NCBI GenBank assembly: GCA_016764455.1
Contig: JAESRU010000036.1
Span: forward strand, 8,488 to 15,822
DNA from: Hyphomicrobiales bacterium
Lineage (GTDB): Bacteria; Pseudomonadota; Alphaproteobacteria; Rhizobiales; NORP267
Direction of reading: 5' to 3'
Length of the DNA stretch: 7,335 nt
Below, piece after piece: positions 1-5,888 of this stretch. Within the stretch, counting starts at the first letter, position 1, and every line of letters begins with the position of its first letter. The notes beneath the pieces are model-generated. The model did no database searches, had not been told where the DNA came from, and was given only the letters and a program-made list of their open reading frames with translations. The translations under genes and the position numbers were made by a program.

Positions 1-419
1 CGCTTCATCCAGGCAAAGAATGCGGCGGCCTCATTTTCAGCGCCAGCATCCGGGATCAGTTCGCGCAGGGCCAAAGACACGAATTCAGGCTTTACCGCCC
101 GCACGACCGACATTTGTTCGGGCGGCGCATAAATCCCGACCGCCTCGGTGGTGATCTGGATCACCATATCCCCAGCTGTCGCTTTCACCTGCGCGATGGC
201 CTCCAGATAACGATCCGCATCAAGGCTGTGCCCGCCATTCTCATCTCGCACATGAAGATGGATCGCCGCCGCGCCTTGCTCTCGGCACCGCGCCGCTTCA
301 ACACCCAATTCAAATGCGGTTAGCGGGATCGCCGGATGGTCCGCCTTGCCCCGGCGGGCGCCATTGGGGGCGACCATCAGAAATGCAAAATTATCTAAAG
401 GCAGATTGTCTTTTGTCAT
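1..419 (-). CDS. Beta-keto acid cleavage enzyme (BKACE / DUF849 family), N-terminal part, truncated by window edge
   Basis: About 139 codons read leftward from an ATG at 419-417 and stay open to base 1, so only roughly the first half of a protein of about 300 residues is present. The translation begins MTKDNLPLDNFAFLMVAPNG and carries the family hallmarks: ARRGKADHPAIP near residues 21-32, AAIHLHVRD at 51-59 with the zinc-ligand pair H54 and H56, then GHSLD, IQITTEAVG and PEFVSLALRELIPD. Members of this family condense a beta-keto acid with acetyl-CoA and release acetoacetate plus a new acyl-CoA; Kce, the 3-keto-5-aminohexanoate cleavage enzyme of lysine fermentation, is the founding example. 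The start is well fixed because a TGA lies in frame immediately before the ATG. The Shine-Dalgarno is weak. The gene diverges from the gamma-glutamyltransferase gene across a gap of about 80 bases. The substrate-specifying residues lie largely in the missing half, so the exact keto acid is unknown. Confidence 0.93.
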   Translation of the reverse strand, partial: MTKDNLPLDNFAFLMVAPNGARRGKADHPAIPLTAFELGVEAARCREQGAAAIHLHVRDENGGHSLDADRYLEAIAQVKATAGDMVIQITTEAVGIYAPPEQMSVVRAVKPEFVSLALRELIPDAGAENEAAAFFAWMK

Positions 420-446
420 TCAGCCCCAAACCTGTTCTGGCGTCTT

Positions 447-478
447 GATCATGATCGCCTATATTATCTTGCTATAGG
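447..478. promoter_or_regulatory. Two adjacent inverted repeats in the BKACE/GGT divergent region, possible operators
   Basis: GATCATGATC (447-456) is a perfect 10-base palindrome. Directly after it, CCTATA (458-463) and TATAGG (473-478) form an inverted repeat with a 9-base spacer that covers the predicted -10 of the leftward promoter. Their place between two divergent genes fits binding by a regulator of both, but no regulator gene is present here. The AT-rich repeat could also simply reflect -10 elements facing in opposite directions. Confidence 0.3.
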
Positions 479-488
479 TGATTGCCAA
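461..488 (-). promoter_or_regulatory. Candidate sigma70-type promoter for the BKACE gene
   Basis: Read on the minus strand, TTGGCA (488-483) is followed after 16 bases by TAATAT (466-461). An overlapping GATAAT (468-463) would give a 14-base spacer. Transcription would begin near 454, leaving a leader of about 35 bases before the ATG at 419. The match is to the general sigma70 consensus only. Confidence 0.4.
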
Positions 489-501
489 CAAGGGGACCAT
501 T

Positions 502-2283
502 TTGTCCGGAACAAAAATTTTGCACCATGCCCACCGCCAATCGATGATCGTTGGCACCATTATGCTCGCTACATTTCTTTTGGGTCTTTTGGGGGCGAAC
601 TTCCATCCGGTTCAAGCCCAACTGAGCCGCGCCGCGCCTGAAGGCCCTTCAGGCCAGGCGACCCAACCCGCTGCCCCTGTCCGCAGCCAGATGGTGGTCG
701 CCGCTCACCCACTTGCCGCCCGCGCCGCGCGGCAGATGTTGCGCGATGGTGGCACGGCAATTGATGCACTCGTCGCCGCTCAGATGGTGCTAAATCTGGT
801 GGAGCCACAATCTTCCGGCATCGGTGGAGGCGGGTTTCTGCTCTATTGGGATGCCAACAGGCAACAGCTGATAACTCTGGACGGGCGCGAAACCGCACCC
901 GCCGCCGCCGGGCCTGACAGGTTTCTCAATGATGATGGCACCCCGATCCGCTGGCCGGACGCTGTCGGCACCGGTCGTTCAATCGGCGTGCCCGGCATTG
1001 TACCCATGCTGGAAGCAGCCCATGGCGAATATGGCCGCATCGAATGGGGTCAGTTATTCGCTCCCGCCATCGACCTCGCATCCAACGGGTTTGGGGTCTC
1101 CCCCCGGCTCAACCTTTTGCTGACCGGGATGGGGCCAGACGCTTTCAACGAAGAGGGCAGAAATTATTTTTTTGACGAGACAGGCGAAGCCCGCGCCCTT
1201 GGCGAAGTTCTGAAAAACCCGGCTTTGGCGCTTACCTTCAAACAGATTGCCGCCAGGGGCCATATAGCATTGGGTTCCGGCCCGATTGCAAAAAGCATCA
1301 TCGCAGCCGCGAGCGAGCCTGGGGTGGCAACAATTAATATCAACGATTTACGGGATTATGAAACGATCGCCCGTCCACCCGTCTGCCTCACTTATCGCGG
1401 CTATTCGATTTGCGGCATGGGGCCACCGTCTTCGGGCGGCATGACGGTTGGGGCGATCCTCGGTCTGCTTGAAGCAAGCGATCTGGGAGACCAGCCAAAC
1501 GCCGCCGCCATTCATCTGATCATCGAAGCGGAGAAACTCGCCTATGCTGATCGCAACCGCTACATGGCGGATTCCGATTTCGTAGATGTGCCGGCAGGCC
1601 TGCTGGACCCTGACTATCTCGCTGAACGGGCGTTAGCGATCGATCCGGCCCAAACAATGGGCCGCGCCGAACCCGGCACGCCACCTGAATTAGCCGCCAT
1701 GCCTGGACGTGATCATTCCGGTGAAAACCCCGGCACTTCACATATTTCAATCATCGACCAATTTGGCAACGCCGCCTCCCTGACCACCACGATTGAATCC
1801 GCATTCGGATCACGGCGCATGGTGTCAGGGTTTTTGCTAAATAACGAATTGACGGATTTTTCGTTCCGCCCGGTTGATGACGATGGCAGGCCCGTCGCCA
1901 ACCGCGTCGAAGGCGGCAAACGTCCCCGCTCATCAATGTCCCCGACCATGGTGTTTGATGCCGACGGTAAACTCTGGGCGGTGCTCGGATCTCCAGGCGG
2001 CAGCCGGATCATTCTCTATGTGGTCAAGGCGTTGGTCGCCATGATCGATTGGAATATGGAGCCTCAAACAGCGTCCGCGTTGGGCACATTCGGCAGCCGC
2101 AACGGTCCAGCGGAACTGGAACGAGGCGCAGATATGGATCGCTTTGCCAGTGAACTGGAAGCCCTTGGCCACGAAATCGCACGGCCATCAATGACCAGCG
2201 GATTGCATATCATTCGGGTCACCCCAGACGGCTTGCTGGGCGGTGTTGACCCCCGCCGCGAAGGCGCTGCGATTGGAGACTGA
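502..2283 (+). CDS. ggt: Gamma-glutamyltransferase (glutathione hydrolase), exported proenzyme
   Basis: This is a full-length Ntn-hydrolase proenzyme of about 593 residues that cleaves itself into large and small subunits, then hydrolyses or transfers the gamma-glutamyl group of glutathione and related compounds outside the cytoplasmic membrane. Numbered from the TTG at 502, a signal peptide has a basic n-region (K, H, R), hydrophobic core IVGTIMLATFLLGLLGA, and probable cleavage after VQA at about residue 39. Next come SSGIGGGGF, DGRETAP with the carboxylate-binding arginine R129, and the autocleavage site PGTSHIS with nucleophile T412 followed by S413 and H414. Then come LLNNELTDFS, SSMSPTMV (S477, S478) and the oxyanion motif GSPGGSR (G499, G500). 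The C-terminus ends MTSGLHII...GGVDPRREG as usual. Start choice: TTG 502 has AAGGGG six bases upstream. GTG 478 lacks a Shine-Dalgarno and lies in an inverted repeat, while ATG 544 would leave no positive charge before the core. Family and activity are secure; the natural substrate (glutathione or another gamma-glutamyl amide) is not. Confidence 0.95.
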   Translation: MSGTKILHHAHRQSMIVGTIMLATFLLGLLGANFHPVQAQLSRAAPEGPSGQATQPAAPVRSQMVVAAHPLAARAARQMLRDGGTAIDALVAAQMVLNLVEPQSSGIGGGGFLLYWDANRQQLITLDGRETAPAAAGPDRFLNDDGTPIRWPDAVGTGRSIGVPGIVPMLEAAHGEYGRIEWGQLFAPAIDLASNGFGVSPRLNLLLTGMGPDAFNEEGRNYFFDETGEARALGEVLKNPALALTFKQIAARGHIALGSGPIAKSIIAAASEPGVATININDLRDYETIARPPVCLTYRGYSICGMGPPSSGGMTVGAILGLLEASDLGDQPNAAAIHLIIEAEKLAYADRNRYMADSDFVDVPAGLLDPDYLAERALAIDPAQTMGRAEPGTPPELAAMPGRDHSGENPGTSHISIIDQFGNAASLTTTIESAFGSRRMVSGFLLNNELTDFSFRPVDDDGRPVANRVEGGKRPRSSMSPTMVFDADGKLWAVLGSPGGSRIILYVVKALVAMIDWNMEPQTASALGTFGSRNGPAELERGADMDRFASELEALGHEIARPSMTSGLHIIRVTPDGLLGGVDPRREGAAIGD

Positions 2284-2328
2284 AAATTAAAAAAACCGAC
2301 GCCGCGAGACCTCTCAACACGACGTCGG
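2283..2328 (-). terminator. Strong intrinsic terminator for the leftward amidase transcript
   Basis: Read on the minus strand, bases 2328-2296 fold into an 11-bp stem (CCGACGTCGTG with CGCGGCGTCGG, two G-U pairs) around an 11-base loop. Seven Ts, AA and four Ts follow, to base 2283. This is a textbook Rho-independent terminator facing away from the amidase gene, whose stop is about 125 bases upstream. The U-tract touches the TGA of the convergent gamma-glutamyltransferase gene. On the plus strand the G-U pairs become mismatches and no U-run follows, so it should work in one direction mainly. Confidence 0.82.
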
Positions 2329-2336
2329 CCTTTGGG

Positions 2337-2354
2337 GCCGGTTGGCGGACCGGC
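2337..2354. repeat. Short perfect hairpin in the GGT/amidase convergent gap
   Basis: GCCGGT (2337-2342) and ACCGGC (2349-2354) pair perfectly around a six-base loop. No T-run follows on either strand, so it does not qualify as an intrinsic terminator. It could protect the 3' end of either convergent mRNA or be chance. The rest of the gap (2355-2452) shows nothing recognisable. Confidence 0.35.
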
Positions 2355-2452
2355 TTGGCTGATGTGATTGCAATATGCCAGACCCACAAAAATATCCGGT
2401 GAAATCTATCGACCAAATTGCAACTTTTGGCTTCAGTCCCTGTTAACGCTGA

Positions 2453-3658
2453 TCAAACCATTCCCAACGCAGATTCAATTTTCTCAGCCAGATCCATCAA
2501 CGCTTCATCCGTGCCGGGAGATCCCATCAGGGATATGCCAAATGGCGCGTCCTCAAATTCAGCGATCGGCATACTGATTTGCGGGACAGCCGACAGGCCG
2601 GAGAGACATAGCGTCTTCAACGCCCGGTCGCGGAATTTTTCGATTTTCTCCATGGGCAACGATTTCAAAGGAGCGATCCCCGGCGACGTCGGCAGCACCA
2701 AAATACCGTGACGACGTATTACCTCATGGATCTGCGTCCTGATGGAAACACGTTTGATAGTCGCGTCCCTAACCTCTTCCCCGGTTAATTGCCGCCCCCA
2801 TTCCAGGCGCTCCCGCACACCTGGCCCAAATTCAGGATTATCTCTGACAATCCATTCACCATGCTGGCTCCATATCTCATGAACCTGACAAGTGCGTCCC
2901 ACCCGGTACCAGTCATCAAGCTTGCCCTCGGCAATTTCGATCGAGCCGATCTCACCAATCACCTCTTGCAGCCGCTCAACGATTTCGGCAAAAACCGCGC
3001 GGGCTCCCGGATCGAGGAGAGGTAATACATCCAAAACAATTGCTGGTTTCAGATCACCGATTTCCACCGCATCGACCGGATCAAACAGGATATTTCCTAC
3101 CCGTTTATAGGTCGCCATATCGCGCGCAAACCATCCAAGCGTATCGAAACTGGGCGCAAGATCCATACAGCCTTCAAGGTTCAATCGGCCATGGGTTGTT
3201 CGCAAACCAGGCAGACCACAATAGCTTGCAGGCGCACGGATCGAACCCCCGGTATCGGTCCCAATAGCAAAATCAACAATTCCTCCAGCTACAGCTGCTA
3301 CTGAACCAGACGACGAACCGCCGCTGATACGGTCCGGTGCTTTCGTGTTCACCGGAGATCCATAATGATGGTTGATGCCATTCGTGCTGAAAGCGATTTC
3401 ATCGGTCAGGGTCTTGCCGCCAAACCGGGCGCCTGCATCAAGCAATTGCGCCACTGCAGACGCATGGTTTTTGGCGGGTTTTGCTTTTGCCAAAATATCA
3501 GGATGCCCGCATCCGGTTGGGTAGCCCGCTACATCAAACAGATCCTTAACCGCGAATGTGAGGCCTTTGAGCGGACCCCTTGAAGCATTCTCAACTGGCA
3601 TTTGCGGATAGTCCATAAAAGCCCCGAGCGGGTCTTTCGGTTGGGCTGGGTTTGTCAT
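2453..3658 (-). CDS. Amidase-signature family hydrolase, AMI1 / indole-acetamide hydrolase-like
   Basis: This complete cytoplasmic amidase of 401 residues has no signal peptide or membrane segment. It hydrolyses a carboxamide to an acid and ammonia or an amine with a Ser-cisSer-Lys triad. The triad is intact: K38 in FAVKDLFDVAG, cis-Ser S115 in ISGGSSSGSVAAVAGG (113-126), and nucleophile S139 in IGTDTGGSIRAPASYCGLPG. The wording around these motifs, the later SFDTLGWFARD and GEWIVRDNPEFGPGVRERLEW, and the short length resemble, from memory, plant AMI1 and its bacterial relatives more than GatA, whose members are nearer 480 residues. Start: ATG at 3658-3656 has AGGAG seven bases upstream. The frame stays open to 4099 but that stretch is antisense to the next gene and lacks family homology. 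It diverges from hyuA and converges on ggt. AMI1-type enzymes act on indole-3-acetamide and small aliphatic or aromatic amides; here the product or substrate of HyuAB is a plausible partner, which is inference. Confidence 0.93.
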   Translation of the reverse strand: MTNPAQPKDPLGAFMDYPQMPVENASRGPLKGLTFAVKDLFDVAGYPTGCGHPDILAKAKPAKNHASAVAQLLDAGARFGGKTLTDEIAFSTNGINHHYGSPVNTKAPDRISGGSSSGSVAAVAGGIVDFAIGTDTGGSIRAPASYCGLPGLRTTHGRLNLEGCMDLAPSFDTLGWFARDMATYKRVGNILFDPVDAVEIGDLKPAIVLDVLPLLDPGARAVFAEIVERLQEVIGEIGSIEIAEGKLDDWYRVGRTCQVHEIWSQHGEWIVRDNPEFGPGVRERLEWGRQLTGEEVRDATIKRVSIRTQIHEVIRRHGILVLPTSPGIAPLKSLPMEKIEKFRDRALKTLCLSGLSAVPQISMPIAEFEDAPFGISLMGSPGTDEALMDLAEKIESALGMV

Positions 3659-3665
3659 CCGGCAA
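3659..3665 (-). promoter_or_regulatory. Spacer between Shine-Dalgarno and amidase start; fixes the amidase ATG at 3658
   Basis: On the minus strand AGGAG (3670-3666) precedes this seven-base spacer and the ATG at 3658. It is the best ribosome binding site in the window. It rules out the upstream in-frame extension to 4099 as the real start. Confidence 0.75.
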
Positions 3666-3725
3666 CTCCTGTTTGCATCCTCTATCCACAATAACCCAAC
3701 AGGCACTGGCGTATTTGGAATAATT

Positions 3726-3754
3726 TTGTTATCGTTCGTACACGAATGAATAAT
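3726..3754 (+). promoter_or_regulatory. Candidate sigma70-type promoter of the hyuAB operon
   Basis: TTGTTA (3726-3731) and AATAAT (3749-3754) are separated by exactly 17 bases, giving 4/6 and 5/6 matches to the -35 and -10 consensus. Transcription would start near 3761, about 34 bases before the preferred hyuA ATG at 3795 and only about 13 before the ATG at 3774. Confidence 0.45.
3732..3749. promoter_or_regulatory. Imperfect palindrome in the hyuA promoter spacer, probable repressor operator
   Basis: TCGTTCGTACACGAATGA is an imperfect dyad: the inner arms TTCGT and ACGAA are perfect around AC, then one mismatch, then two more matching pairs. The core (3735-3746) has the GT...AC layout seen in operators of GntR-family regulators, though other HTH families use similar sites. 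It fills the spacer between the proposed -35 and -10, where bound protein would block RNA polymerase. The site is in the divergent region, so it could also affect the amidase gene. No regulator gene is in the window. Confidence 0.45.
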
Positions 3755-3771
3755 CCGGAAATAAATCCGGA
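3754..3771. repeat. Paired TCCGGA palindromes upstream of hyuA
   Basis: Two copies of the 6-base palindrome TCCGGA (3754-3759 and 3766-3771) are separated by AATAAA. They are both a direct and an inverted repeat, 12 bases centre to centre, just after the proposed -10. They could form a hairpin at the very 5' end of the mRNA, bind a protein, or be chance. Confidence 0.3.
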
Positions 3772-3794
3772 GCATGGCGAGGGATTTTGGAACA

Positions 3795-5888
3795 ATGACG
3801 CGGGTAATGGCTGGCATCGATGTCGGCGGCACTTTCACCGATGTAATCACGTGTGTGATTCCTGAAGATGGCAGCGCGCCGACTGCCATGACAATCGCCA
3901 AAACGCCGACCACTGTCGGCAACCAGGCAGCAGGCGTATTGAATTCAATCGAAGCCGCCGGGCAAACGCCTGCAGGCATCGATCTGATCGTCCACGGCAC
4001 AACCATCACGACCAATGCCATTCTGGAGCGCAAGATCGCCAAATGCGGGCTGATCACCACAAAAGGCTTCCGCGATGTGCTTGAGCTTGGTCGCCGCACC
4101 CGGCCAAACCCTTACGGCATGACCGGACAATTTGAACCACTGATTTCGCGTGAATTTCGTCTCGAAGTGAACGAACGCATGGACGCGCATGGCAATATCA
4201 TCACGCCCTTTGATGAAGATGGGTTTCGTACCTGCCTGCAACAATTAATCGATGATGGCGTGGAAGCATTGGTAATCCACTTCCTGCATTCCTACGCCAA
4301 CCCGGCCCACGAATTACGCGCCGAAGAAATTGCCCGCGAGATATGGCCAAACGAATTCATCACCGTCGGACACAAGCTGATATCCGAATATCGCGAATTT
4401 GAGCGCGGCACGACGGCATCTGTAAACGCCGCCATTCAACCAGTTCTGCATCGCTACATTACAAATTTGCAAAACCAGCTCACAGAGAGCGGGTACAAGC
4501 GCGACCTCCTTGTTATGAACGGCAATGGCGGCACGGTATCGGCCGCTATTGTTGTTGATGAAGCCGCCAAAACGGTTATGTCAGGGCCGGCATCGGGGGT
4601 CATCGCGGCGGCAAAAACGGCCTCCCGCGCAGACATCAAAAATATCATCACCTACGATATGGGCGGTACTTCGACGGATGTTGCTTTGGTGCGCGGCGGC
4701 GAACCTTCAACAAGTTCCGAACTGGCCATCGATTACGGTCTGCCGATCCATGTCCCCATGGTGGATGTACGCACCATCGGAGCAGGCGGCGGCTCGATCG
4801 GCAAAATCAACGCCGCCGGGTTACTGGAAGTCGGGCCAGAAAGCGCTGGTGCCGAACCTGGCCCGGTCGCCTATGGCCGGGGCGGCACCAGACCGACCAT
4901 CACTGACGCCAACATCATTCTTGGCCGGTTGCGGCTTGAAGTGTTTGCCGGAAAAGACAATCCAAAAGTGACGCTCGACGACGTGCGGAAAATCATGGAC
5001 GAACAGATCGCACAACCCCTCGGCCTGACGATTGAAGAAGCAGCGGCTGCGATGATCCACGTGGCCAATACCCAGATGGCGGGCGCGATCCGGATGGTAT
5101 CTTTATCCCGTGGCCACGACCCACGGGATTTCGCACTCTTTGCATTTGGTGGCGCCGGGCCGTTGCACGCCGTCGCTCTGGCCCGCGAGCTGGCCCTGCC
5201 CAAAGTTCTGATCCCGGCCAGGCCTGGCCTCGTCAATGCCCTTGGCTGTCTTGTCGCTGATTTGCGCCAGGATATCGTCAACACCATCAACCGGCCTTTG
5301 GCCGATGTTTCCATTGAAGCTCTGAAAACAATGATGCTCTCCCAGCGCGAACACGGAATTGAGGCCAACGCTGCTGCCGGCAGTGAAATCACAGAGACAA
5401 GAATTAGCCATTCAGCTGACATGCAGTTTCGCGGCCAGACCCATTTGATCCGCGTTGAATTGCCTGGTCCTGACGTGACCAAAGAAAAAATTCAGGAGAT
5501 TTTTGAAGCCGCATATTTCGAGCGGTTCGAGGTTCACCTGCCGGAAATCGAAGCTGTGCTGGTCAACATCAATACCAGCGTTGTCGGCATCCGCCCGGAA
5601 ATCCCGCTCGACGCCTTGCTCGATGCAAACGCCCGCTGCGCCAATCTCGCCGATGCCAAATCAGCAACCCGGTCGGTTATATTTGATGGCCAGGCCATCG
5701 ATATCCCGGTCTATGAACGCGACCGTGTCCCCCTTGGTGCAACCATCAAAGGGCCAGCCATTTTGGAACAGATGGATTCAACGATTTTGATCGAACCGGG
5801 CACCAGCGCCCTTGTGGACCAGATCGGCAACATGATTGTGGATGTGCCTTTGTCAAGTATCGTCGCAGAAGGGATGGCAGCAGAATGA
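3795..5888 (+). CDS. hyuA: Hydantoinase/oxoprolinase family ATPase subunit A (HyuA-like)
   Basis: About 697 residues, the usual size for HyuA. With HyuB this family couples ATP hydrolysis to opening cyclic imides or lactams (N-methylhydantoin, hydantoins, 5-oxoproline) or, in the acetone and acetophenone carboxylases, to carboxylating ketones. Numbered from ATG 3795: GIDVGGTFTDV near 7-17 is the N-terminal ASKHA phosphate-binding loop; HGTTITTNAILER begins at H67; YDMGGTSTDVALV near 287-299 is the second phosphate loop; RTIGAGGGSI begins at R326 and is followed by PESAGAEPGPVAYGRGG; FGGAGPLHA spans 451-459. No signal peptide or membrane segment is seen, so it is cytoplasmic. Start: ATG 3774 is in frame and gives 704 residues, but its GGAG is only one base away and it would leave a very short leader. 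ATG 3795 has GAGGG 11 bases upstream and gives the typical short lead into the VGGTFTD motif; ATG 3807 is also possible. The stop overlaps the hyuB start by ATGA, implying one operon. Exact substrate is undetermined. Confidence 0.94.
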   Translation: MTRVMAGIDVGGTFTDVITCVIPEDGSAPTAMTIAKTPTTVGNQAAGVLNSIEAAGQTPAGIDLIVHGTTITTNAILERKIAKCGLITTKGFRDVLELGRRTRPNPYGMTGQFEPLISREFRLEVNERMDAHGNIITPFDEDGFRTCLQQLIDDGVEALVIHFLHSYANPAHELRAEEIAREIWPNEFITVGHKLISEYREFERGTTASVNAAIQPVLHRYITNLQNQLTESGYKRDLLVMNGNGGTVSAAIVVDEAAKTVMSGPASGVIAAAKTASRADIKNIITYDMGGTSTDVALVRGGEPSTSSELAIDYGLPIHVPMVDVRTIGAGGGSIGKINAAGLLEVGPESAGAEPGPVAYGRGGTRPTITDANIILGRLRLEVFAGKDNPKVTLDDVRKIMDEQIAQPLGLTIEEAAAAMIHVANTQMAGAIRMVSLSRGHDPRDFALFAFGGAGPLHAVALARELALPKVLIPARPGLVNALGCLVADLRQDIVNTINRPLADVSIEALKTMMLSQREHGIEANAAAGSEITETRISHSADMQFRGQTHLIRVELPGPDVTKEKIQEIFEAAYFERFEVHLPEIEAVLVNINTSVVGIRPEIPLDALLDANARCANLADAKSATRSVIFDGQAIDIPVYERDRVPLGATIKGPAILEQMDSTILIEPGTSALVDQIGNMIVDVPLSSIVAEGMAAE

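Noticed and set aside
114..323. 69-residue plus-strand open frame at the left edge
   Set aside because: The minus strand there encodes conserved BKACE motifs including HLHVRD.
445..475. Possible rightward promoter for GGT, TTGATC with TGCTAT
   Set aside because: The spacer is 19 bases and the -10 match is poor; not strong enough to list.
2337..2354. Hairpin as a rightward terminator for GGT
   Set aside because: No T-run follows on the plus strand; listed only as an inverted repeat.
2368..2711. Small plus-strand open frames at the end of the amidase gene
   Set aside because: They overlap the amidase C-terminus, show no family features, and lack convincing ribosome binding sites.
3659..4099. 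In-frame N-terminal extension of the amidase by about 147 residues
   Set aside because: It is antisense to the start of hyuA, has no family-like sequence, and the AGGAG before ATG 3658 marks the real start.
4871..5482. 203-residue open frame on the minus strand inside hyuA
   Set aside because: It is the reverse complement of a well-conserved coding region, with no recognisable domain or independent ribosome binding site; a GC-driven shadow.
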